DNA of 64,000 nucleotides from Rutstroemia sp. NJR-2017a BVV2 (taxonomy: Eukaryota; Ascomycota; Leotiomycetes; Helotiales; Rutstroemiaceae): contig NJPS01000034.1 in NCBI GenBank assembly GCA_002946415.1, positions 682,001 through 746,000 of the forward strand, written 5' to 3'. Positions within the stretch are counted from its first letter, which is position 1, and each line of letters opens with the position of its first letter. The notes beneath the pieces are model-generated. The model had not been told where the DNA came from and searched no databases. It saw only the letters and a program-made list of their open reading frames with translations. Below, piece by piece: positions 22,907-32,204 of this stretch. A program made the position numbers and the translations under genes.

Positions 22907-23896
22907 ATGCATTACTCATCTATCGTTCTTCCTCTTCTTGCCGTTATGGCATCTGCTTCTCCAATCCGCCCCGCTGTCGATGCCGACAATGCCATCGTCT
23001 ACCCAGCAGACGCAAAGCGTGCCGTTGATGCCGACAACGCTATCGTCTATGATGCTAAGCGAGCAATCGACGCTGACAATGCAATTGTCTACCCCGCCGA
23101 CGCTAAGCGTGCGGTCGATGCTGATGCGGCAATTGTCTACCCTGCCGATGCAAAACGTGCAGTCGATGCCGACAACGCCATCGTCTACCCAGCAGACGCA
23201 AAGCGTGCCGTTGATGCCGACAATGCTATCGTCTATGATGCTAAGCGAGCTATCGACGCTGACAATGCAATTGTCTACCCCGCCGATGCCAAACGAGCTG
23301 TTGATGCCGACAACGCCATCGTCTACCCAGCAGACGCAAAGCGTGCCGTTGATGCCGACAATGCTATCGTCTATGATGCTAAGCGAGCTATCGACGCTGA
23401 CAATGCAATTGTCTACCCCGCCGATGCCAAACGAGCTGTTGATGCTGATGCGGCAATTGTTTACCCTGCCGATGCCAAACGTGCAGTCGATGCCGACAAC
23501 GCTATTGTCTATGATGCTAAGCGAGCTATCGACGCTGATAATGCAATTGTCTATCCCGCCGATGCCAAGCGTGCGGTCGATGCTGATAACGCTATCGTCT
23601 ATGATGCTAAGCGAGCTATCGACGCTGATAATGCAATTGTCTATCCCGCCGATGCCAAGCGTGCGGTCGATGCTGATGCGGCAATTGTTTACCCTGCCGA
23701 TGCCAAACGTGCAGTCGATGCCGACAACGCTATCGTCTATGATGCTAAGCGAGCTATCGACGCTGATAATGCAATTGTCTATCCCGCCGATGCCAAGCGT
23801 GCGGTCGATGCTGATAATGCTATTGTCTATCCTGCAGACGCCAGAAGAGCTGTAGATGCCGACAACGCCATCGTCTACCCCGCTGACAATAACTAG
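22907..23896 (+). CDS. Kex2-processed multi-repeat secreted peptide precursor (dikaritin/UstA-like RiPP precursor candidate)
   Basis: Single-exon 329-aa protein. Residues 1-18 (MHYSSIVLPLLAVMASAS) form a typical signal peptide. The remainder is 20 head-to-tail repeats with consensus AVDADNAIVYPADAKR. Thirteen repeats have 16 residues and six lack the PA pair after Tyr (14 residues). The last one ends in ADNN and stop. Eighteen junctions are Lys-Arg and one is Arg-Arg, matching Kex2 cleavage. Each repeat has exactly one Tyr in IVY, no Cys and an acidic N-terminal part, as in fungal dikaritin precursors such as those of ustiloxin and phomopsin. The neighbouring UstYa gene supports a RiPP. The in-frame Met at 22769 would bury the signal peptide, so 22907 (context CACAATG) is taken as start. 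The mature core boundaries are not known; NAIVYPAD or a sub-part is likely. Confidence 0.88.
   Translation: MHYSSIVLPLLAVMASASPIRPAVDADNAIVYPADAKRAVDADNAIVYDAKRAIDADNAIVYPADAKRAVDADAAIVYPADAKRAVDADNAIVYPADAKRAVDADNAIVYDAKRAIDADNAIVYPADAKRAVDADNAIVYPADAKRAVDADNAIVYDAKRAIDADNAIVYPADAKRAVDADAAIVYPADAKRAVDADNAIVYDAKRAIDADNAIVYPADAKRAVDADNAIVYDAKRAIDADNAIVYPADAKRAVDADAAIVYPADAKRAVDADNAIVYDAKRAIDADNAIVYPADAKRAVDADNAIVYPADARRAVDADNAIVYPADNN
22973..23893 (+). repeat. Coding tandem repeat, 20 units of 48 or 42 bases
   Basis: Each unit encodes one DAD(N/A)AIVY(PA)DA-KR block. The 42-base units (repeats 2, 6, 9, 12, 14, 17) are each followed immediately by a unit starting Ala-Ile instead of Ala-Val. 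So the duplicating element is partly a 90-base pair of units. Repeats 4, 11 and 16 carry DADAA instead of DADNA and always follow an Ala-Ile unit. Confidence 0.9.
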
Positions 23897-24699
23897 ATTG
23901 CGAATTTACGCCTCTGGTGAGCACATACAATCCATTCCCCTAATTGCTATTTTCCTAATCAGAATCATCACAGATGCCGCAATAACTTCCTAGCAGCATA
24001 TCTAGTCATGTAGTTACTGGGATAATTTATCTTCTGCTTCAGCGCAAGGTGTGGCAAAGTGGTATCTAGAGTTAACAGGAAGAATACTGTGGTCTTTTGG
24101 TGGAAATATATGCTTGGATTGATTGATTGTGTTTGGCAGACGGTATTTGTTCATGGAGGAGTGGGTAGAAGTGATTGAATGAAGTATTTCTTTGCAAACT
24201 ACAAGTTCCATCTGTGCTTTGAAAACTACATTAACCTCGCATTTACCATCGTGAGATTCCCTCCCGAAGTCACCGAAGTTCAGGGAATCCGATTAGCTGT
24301 AGTGGATTAAAACAAAGTACTGCACCTGTCATGAGCCGCAACTCCGGAACCCATGTGAGACGCGCCTCGTGTTTTCGGCTTGCCGGGACAAGATAGACTT
24401 CGGGAGTTAGGGATTTACCTTGGCATGTAAGACGGATGAGTAAGTGTCTAATAGACGTCGTCTGCAGAAATTATGGATATCTTTCAGTTGAGGACTCATA
24501 AGCTTCATAAGCTTGCTGCGCAACCAATTCCGCAGTGGATTCCCCCAAAACTACCAGGCGAGGGGTTTCACGAATATGACAGTCGAAAAAAGGAATTATA
24601 ATAGTAGGCAATCTCGATTCTTATTTGTTTTTATCAGTAGAGTTTGTTTTGCAGTTTCATTCATCCAGGCACTTTTTGTCCTCATATTTAGCTTCGTGA
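23897..24699. other. Convergent intergenic region, precursor (+) / P450 (-)
   Basis: No gene. A possible 3'-UTR intron of the precursor lies at about 23917-23973 (GTGAGC donor, CTAAT, CACAG acceptor). The 24014-24211 (-) frame is unremarkable. Confidence 0.4.
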
Positions 24700-26503
24700 C
24701 TAGAGAGCAATTCCTTCCCTCTTTCTGATCTTGATCCAGACATTATCCCAGTAGAACATTGCACCAACAAGGACACGCTTCGTGGCTGGTGTCTCCTTGC
24801 TAGGGAGGCACAATCTTGGCTCAAAGTGGCGGAAGAACTGTTCGCCATAGTTATTAGTTACTGCTGTACAACACAAAACCGGAAGGGAAAAAGGGGAGCG
24901 AACTTACCATCAAAGGAGTCTTCATCAACTCCATCATTGCCAACTCCTTGCCCAAACAACCGCGAGTTCCGAAACCAAAAGTAGCAAGATATTTATCAAA
25001 CAATTTCCCCTTCTCTCCATCATCTTCCAACCAACGATCAGGTCTAAACTCATTCGCGTCTTCACCGTACAGTTCAGGATCGCGATTTGCCATGTATGCT
25101 GTGCTAGTAATTTCTGTGCCCACGGGAATGGTTTTTCCATCGATAACAAGAGGCGCATGATCGGCTTGCACAAGACGGGGGAAGATATTTGGAGCAGATG
25201 GGCACAATCGCAGAGATTCTTTGACGCAGGCTACATAGTAGGGGCAGTTCTTGGACACTTCGATAGAGGTGGGGATCGGCTTGGAGAGAACGCCGCGCTC
25301 GAAGGCAGAGTCGATTTCGGCGAGCATTTTACCGTAGACAATAGGTGAGCCAAGCATATAGTTCATCATGGCGCCCATAGTGGTGCCGGTAGTGTCAGCG
25401 CCGGCGGTGAAGAGGAGCATGCATTCAGCTCGGATGTGGTCTTCGGTTAGGGGCTGACCGGCTGGATCACGGGCTTCATAGAATCTGTTGAATTTGTTAG
25501 AAAAGTCTGCTCAATGAGGAAGGAAAAGATTGCGTACGATTGAAGAAGATCAACCCTGTTGTGGTTCTTTCCATCTGCAATCTCCTTTTCTCTAGCAGCC
25601 ATAATTCTATTGGTCCATCGGATGAGTAATCCCATTCCTCCCCTATCATTGGGGCCGGAAACAAGGAATTTTCCGAGCGGTGTCCTCTTGATGAACTCTA
25701 CGAATGGGTATAATCTACCGACAATTCCAAAGTAGAAGAATCCTCGATGAAGTTCCTTGATCAAATCATTGACATCAGTAGCAGTTTCAACAAACCCGAA
25801 TGCCTCTCCAAACCCAACCAAGCTGATGACATCAAATGCAGCATATGTAGCCCACTGTGCCATGTCAAATGCTTTATCAGTAGTCGCGAATAGCTCATCT
25901 AATTTCTTGATCCAGGCGACAATGACCTCGTCGACAAGGCTCTCACTCTTTTGAATTCTTGAAAAGGAGTATGGGAGAGCAATCAAGCGGCGGAAATGAG
26001 CGTGCTGTGAGTGCGGCTGCATGTTGAAGACGGACTCTCCGGGACCGAGAGCTCCCGTGACATACCATTTTGTCTTGACGGCTTGACGATGGTATATTTG
26101 TGGCAGAGAAAGTGCTGATGGAACCAGGAGCTCAGTTGGTGAAATTCGCAAGATTTTGGCTGCAATATTGTGTTAGTTACGAGATTACAGTAGAGATTGC
26201 GGAGTGCATACTTTTCTTCTCTTCCAGAAGTCTCTGGTAAGTTTCTAATTCAGTTCCTTTGATGTTTTCCAAAGTGTGCCATATCCTGGTGACAGATCCC
26301 CAGAACGGCCCAGGGTAATCTTTCAAGGGATGGAAGAATCGGTAGTAGATGATCTGGTAAAGGAATGGAACAATGATAGAGGCAAGAACCGCACCAGATA
26401 CGGTCGAGAACGTAAAGTAATCGTTGATTCGTACCACGGAGTCCGCGGACTCTGCGGGGTAACCGTCCACAACGGTGGAGGAGTTCACCATATACTCATT
26501 CAT
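24700..26503 (-). CDS. Cytochrome P450 monooxygenase, membrane anchored
   Basis: Four exons (26503-26212, 26159-25538, 25484-24908, 24837-24700; introns 52, 53 and 70 nt) give 542 aa. An N-terminal anchor at about 32-54 is followed by the hinge FFHPLKDYPGPFWGS. The I-helix oxygen-binding motif is AGADTT (332-337), the K-helix ExxR is E394-S-L-R397, and the PERF-type segment is FRPDRW. The haem loop FGFGTRGCLG spans 474-483, with Cys481 as thiolate ligand. The overall pattern resembles pisatin-demethylase-like fungal P450s of secondary metabolism. It lies convergent to the repeat precursor and may tailor the peptide; that role is inference from position. In the B-region the usual YGP-type residues read KTK across the first splice junction, so that junction merits cDNA checking. 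Confidence 0.9.
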
Positions 26504-29500
26504 ATTGAATATCGACTGCCCAAGAAAGAGAAAATAGGAAAGACACCGAGCTGAGGAGGCAAAAAAGATGAGCCCGCGACTCCCTTATATCTTCATCCCA
26601 TCCACTCCGACAATGCTTCGACTCTTCCCCGCAGCTTCCGAAAAATCGACTGCGAATTCGCAAGCTTAGCTAGGATGAGTACTTCCATCTTCTACATTCT
26701 AACCCGAATTCGAGTAACGGAGATGTAATGGGAGATAGACGTGTCGCCAAGCGGCGATGTGAGGCAATTCTAACTTTATGGAAATGCGGAGAGGCTCTCC
26801 AAAATCTTACGTGCATGTCAGAATCCTGCGCATTTATTTTCAGCAAGGAAACACGAGGAATGACGCCGGAAACTGCTCCAACGATGATCTCGAACGTTGT
26901 TGACCTTACCATGTCGTGCAACTCCGGCGCCTTAGGACGTTGGGACGGAAATTTTCCGAAGACCAGTGGCGTGTAAGCGTGTAGTCATCGGCACATTTCG
27001 AAGAATGTAACCGGTATTTAGTCCGGAGTGCTTCTGATTGGTCGCTTAGCGTGGAGGCGTAGATTATACAACGCGATTCTGATACGTACTTGACGATTTT
27101 ACTTTAATGTTCAGCCAAAGAATTATGCACTGCTACCTCCTCTGCAGAAGATTTTCGTGGTGCTTCCTGTCAAATCTCAATGAAACATGGAGTCAAGTAT
27201 GCGTATGTACGTAACACACACGTGCGAAGTGACAAAGTTGGGTGGTATTCCGAATATCCTTATGCACCGCCAATCTGGTTGAACTCAAGATCTTCTTATC
27301 TAGAAACGCCTCGCCGTGTTGATGTTTCGACCAGATATGGTTTATCAATTGCCATAAGATCGTGCGACGACAAGGATTTTGTATGCGAGAGGCTCGTCAG
27401 AGTTGTCACTTCGAGCGCATCGTCGCGTTTGGTTGGGACCGTTCGCCTCGTTGCTGGCCTTCACCATTTCGAATGTAAGATGACCGCCATATATTTCCTT
27501 TGCTTGACTAGACTTACTTGTTATAAAAGTTCTATCCTTCTCTCTGCGCATCTTGCCCTATGGGTTGACCATGTAGTCGACTCCACCGCGCATGGATGTG
27601 CAGCAATGCGACCTGCTGCTCACTGCTTGAATTGATTCTCTAGATTGATCTTTTCTTTCTGGTTTCAAATTGCGTTATCGAGGGATTTCAAAAACCCCTC
27701 ATAGCCGTGGAGGATTCTTGAATCCGTCCATAGGTTGTACAAGTGAGAAGTTTCTGACTTTGCGACCATCATCGCAATGATCTTGCTAATGATTGAGCTG
27801 CATTTCGAATACCCGGCTAGAATTGGTATCTTCATGAAAATGTTTCCTCCATGTCTAGGTCTATATTTGGATCCCATCCATAACGAAAAGTGGCCTAGCA
27901 GGTAACCTCCACTCGACCGTCATGCTGATGAAACGTGGCTAGGTGCAGAAAAGACTATAAGGCCAGGACTCAAAAGGTGCCGAAGTTTGATGTAAGCCCC
28001 GAAAAGAACAACGTGATATCAAATCCAAGGTATCTCAGTGTCTGGATAGTTAAAATACAGTGTGTAGTTGCACTATGTGTATAAACTCTGAGAGACAATT
28101 TCTATTCAATTCAACGTTGTAAAGTGATCATATAGGATATATTTAGTTAGGAACCGAATACTATTTGATTTGTTAACTATAGAAGATTATGTTAAGATAT
28201 GAGACGTACCCTCAAGTGCACACCTCCTTTCGAAAGGAAGATAGAACAGAATGACTACGGTGGGGAGTACAGAACGGTAGTCCGAACTGCTCGGGACTAT
28301 ACTCCGCTGCCGATTAGATGAAAATCTCACTCGAAAGAACATTCGATATTCGGTGTCGAAGTCGCTCTGTTTGAGAGATGGAGAATCTGTCGTAGTTTGA
28401 ACAGCATGAAAAATCCCCATTGGGACAGTCCGGATAGAAATTCAGCACACTCGAACCAGGAGCATCACTCAGCGCTTGCCGAAATTGGTGGAAACGTACG
28501 GTACAAATGATAGCCGCGCAGCGCACGGAGTACGGGAAGTCAGATGGTAAGATTCGCCCATACAGTCGGGTTCTCAATGGGACGAACACGCTATCACTCC
28601 TGCGGAGGTGAACCCCACATCACACTCCTCTGGGATAATTAGGCACAAGCAATTTGGCCAAGCAGGAGATCTTCATGGACTGCGTGCCTGGAAAAAGTGC
28701 ATCACTAAATGCTGGCTGTCTAGCCGTCTAGCCGTCAGGGAGGCATAACGATATTAGAGGAGTATCTAGTATACAGCTCTGTACAGGGTTTCGTAGAGCA
28801 CTGTGAGCACATCGCTGTAATCCTCTCAGCCAGAGGAAGTTGATGTAACGGCAACATCAACGTACACTGTCCGTCAATGCTTCACGGAATCCATCTTAAG
28901 AGAATCATGCTGAGCCGCACGGCTATACATACAAGTGATTTCTCAGCTGATCTCAGAAGCTCAATTCCCAGGACTCTCACGATGAACTGCAAGATGATCC
29001 CTTTCTCTAGTAAGCCCCGGCCAGTACCGGAGTCTTGTCATATCCCCACTTTATTCGTTTCTCATTCATCCTTAGTAAGAATTTGGATTGGTGCATATTA
29101 GAACTCCCACTACCTATTACGGTTAGAGTGATTATGTCCGGTCATGCCATTACAGTTGCATCTCCTTCCATGCAATGTAGTAGTTACAGGATTTGGAAGA
29201 AACGTTGAGGTTCCAAATCGCGTTTGTCACACTTGTGGAGACTGTCCTGATTCGGATTATGGTCGCCATGTCCACTTGGCCACTATTTTCTCGGAGTAAT
29301 CCCAAATATTTGTTCTACCGCCTTTGGAAACATAGGGATATTACTATGGAATTATGGATCTGCTTTTGGCGCAGATTAAATTGTTCTGGCAGAATTGGCA
29401 AATTGGCAAAATTACTCCACAAGGGGCGGACGCTAGGGCGGTGTGACGGACATGTTTATGCATAGCTAAGCTCAGAGTGAGCCATTGTGATAGTTCCCGA

Positions 29501-29716
29501 ATAGGAACTTTGGAGTGACTGGAGGTAATGGTTCAGCGTTAAGCGCATGGGGTGGGATGAAGGAGATGATTATATCAACTGATGGATGTGATATATTTAA
29601 ATATGATCTGTATTCCCATCGACAAAGCCATCATTCAGCAGCCTTGCATTCACAACATCAGCTTTGCATCGAAAACTACCCGTGCCTATAAATCAATACA
29701 TATCATACTCGCAAAC
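26504..29716. other. Gene-poor 3.2-kb interval
   Basis: Between the start of the P450 and the start of the PrnB-like gene. The left ~300 bases are the P450 promoter and the right few hundred the promoter of the PrnB-like gene. AT-rich about 28020-28200. Frames such as 27180-27635 (+) have no recognisable domain. No transposon remnant was identified by eye. Confidence 0.45.
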
Positions 29717-31192
29717 ATGTGGGCTGTCCAAGATCTCATACTTGCTCGAACGCACATTGTACTCTTGTACACATTCCCAGTTGCCCTCATTGGCTTTTTC
29801 ATCAAGCACTATCTGAAGACCATCATCAACAGCTTCAGAAAGCAGGTCTCCTACTCCACCGCATACTACACCGAAGTCAAAACACCTGTCCGCGCACTCC
29901 ATCCAGCCGAGGCATCATTGAAAAATCTCATCGACGTAGACGGTGCAGGATCATGGCCACCACGGACTACATATGGGCAAGCTTGGCCGGAAGTTCTTCG
30001 ACCATACCACGACATTTACCTCGAACTTGTTCCTTCTCTATCAACTGAAGAACTATCCAAAGATGACAGGGTCAACTATCAACGGTGTTTGGATTATCGT
30101 GTCAGGTACAGACAGCTATTGACGGAACGTATCGATATGAAACAAGTTGCTGCAGTTCTCTCTGCATCTGAAAACGGAGCCAAGGACTTGCTGCCTGGAG
30201 AGGCTTGGAATGGACTCTTTGCTTGCATTGCTCTCTCAAGACATGCCTTCCGGTAAGTACTACTCATATATATTCAGGTTACATTTCTAACATGAAGTAG
30301 CTGGGGGACAATTCCTATCGTCAAGCTTGCCCAAGAAGAACAAGTCGTAGACATACCTGAAGAGCTAAACGTACCCTGGGAGTATCTCAAACGACGCTAT
30401 GGAGTGACATCTCAGGGTGGAAACGTAACTAGCAACTATCTCTGCAACTTCGACACCAAGGCACAGATTGTCTACCCAATTAACCCGGGCAAGTCCGACC
30501 TGATCCAACTAGCGGAATACCACTTCGGCCATGTATTCCCTGCAATGGAAGAACTAGCGCTGCCAATCTACCACTTAGTGACCAAGGCGATCCATCAGCA
30601 CTCCATTGGCGATCGCAGTGGCCTTCTCCAAACGCTCCGACAAATGAACGTCGAGATAAGGATACCCTTGAAGAACTACTACGAGACTATGGTGGAGACA
30701 AAAATCTCACGAAAGGTGTGGATGCATTACGCCCAGGGCTTCCAGGGGTGGGCTGCGGGAACCATCGATCCCGTTACTGGGGAATATACAGAATACGACG
30801 GTCTTTCTGGCAACCAATTGCTCTTCCCACAAATCATTGATGCCTTCCTGGGACTCGAAAAATACTTATCTGACGAAAACACAATCCGCTACATTCCGAA
30901 AAGCCAACAACGATTCAGAGAAGTCATCAAAGAACACAACTTCAGACAAAAAGCAAAAGATGCCGGCGATCTCGAAATTGAAGAAGAAATGAACAATATT
31001 GTGAAGCAAATGAGAGTGTTCAGAACTGCTCACAGGGTCAGAGTCAAGCCATACCTGAGCGTTCCCGCTCCGGAGCGACTGATCATGACGGCAGGAAAGA
31101 GTGTCTTGGAAAGCGAACGGGTTCAAGGGTATGAAGAGGCGATCGCGCCATTAGACAAGATGCTTGGCGACAGATTGATGGCAACAAGGTGA
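29717..31192 (+). CDS. IDO-superfamily haem-dioxygenase-like protein (DUF1864/PrnB-like)
   Basis: Two exons (29717-30252, 30301-31192; 48-nt intron) give 475 aa. A hydrophobic N-terminal segment at about 14-36 (VLLYTFPVALIGFFIKHYL) looks like a signal anchor. The body is all-helical, with GEAWNGLFACIALSRHAFRW, VTSQGGNVTSNYLCNF, GHVFPAMEELALPIYHLV, GFQGWAAGTID, YDGLSGNQLLFPQIIDAFLG and RTAHRVRVKPYL. These resemble the DUF1864/PrnB family. The indoleamine-2,3-dioxygenase superfamily to which it belongs binds haem through His and acts on indoles; PrnB converts 7-chlorotryptophan in pyrrolnitrin synthesis. The substrate here is unknown and the family call is from memory of conserved blocks. It is ~6 kb from the peptide precursor, so cluster membership is uncertain. 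Confidence 0.6.
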
Positions 31193-32204
31193 AAGCCTAC
31201 TCAACACGGCCCAGGTCCCTGAGCATGATCGAATTACGACTTGAGATGACACTTTGTGGCGGGGGATTGGATAGGTGGGATGGAGTAATATATGGAACGG
31301 AGTAGAGAAAATTCGGTATTGGTTGCGGGCGTTAAGGTAGTAGATGGTAGATAATAGGTTATAGCTTAATACAGTATGGTTTCATTTTGACTCGAAGGAT
31401 TTCGGAGTGTGCGGTTCAGAAATGTGCAGACGCGAGAATTGTGTGGGGGATGTGTAGAAAATGTCCGTCCGATGTGTTGATGAAGGATCTGGATGGTATG
31501 GGGTTGGACGTGCTTGCCCGTCAATCCACGTGACGAAGCTAGTCCCAGAGCACTTTTAGTGCACAGCCTTAAACGATGTGACAGTGCAGTACTTCGTATT
31601 TGGACCAAAAACATCTTCCGGGGTATAACTTACTTATCGGCGATAATCATTCTTTTCTGCCTCAAAGATCTACTCTGTGCTCTCCTACGCTACCTATTTC
31701 GCATCAGAACGGGCAATTGATCGTTACGGAGTACTGGAGAGTGCGACGCAAGCGAGCAGGAAGCCACAGTCTCAATCCAGCATTGGCATCGACACAATTC
31801 GTGATGTAGCACTTGGTATCAAATTGATGCTGGTAATGGGAAATGGCATTCTGGGGTAACCCCCATGCAAGTGCGTGCAAGGATAAGATAGGCTGTGACA
31901 AAAATAACCAAACAAAAAAGGGGCATTTTTGGTCGCGATTGTTTTCTTTTTCTTCCCTCCTACTCAACAAGCTCTAATAGCCTTCCTTGACCAGCTGCTG
32001 CTCCTCGCCCCCGCCTGTTCTTTCCCCGAAAACGGCTGCACTGTGCATGATTCTGCCTAATCGAAACATCTCGCCCGAGCTCGGCACATATGTGCAACCG
32101 CGTTCACCACACGTGCCGGATTCTGATTTGTGTAACGCCTTCGCTTCATACCGCTGTCTCTGCACTGTCGTTCGAAGATAACCGCGGACTGTTCGACTAC
32201 TAAG
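31193..32204. other. Intergenic, PrnB-like 3' end to glucoamylase promoter
   Basis: 1.0 kb with no supported gene. It contains the 3' UTR of the PrnB-like gene and the glucoamylase promoter. Confidence 0.5.

Noticed and set aside
22938..23855. Second long open frame (305 codons, Met/Leu/Ser-rich) overlapping the peptide precursor in another frame
   Set aside because: Repeat units are multiples of three, so any frame open in one unit stays open through the array; the protein is low complexity without a signal peptide or domain.
22973..23893. Repeat array as a CRISPR
   Set aside because: Units are contiguous, coding, and have no spacers; the host is a eukaryote.
27180..27635. 151-codon plus-strand frame between P450 and PrnB-like genes
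   Set aside because: No signal peptide, domain or repeat; could not be linked to other exons. Too weak to annotate.
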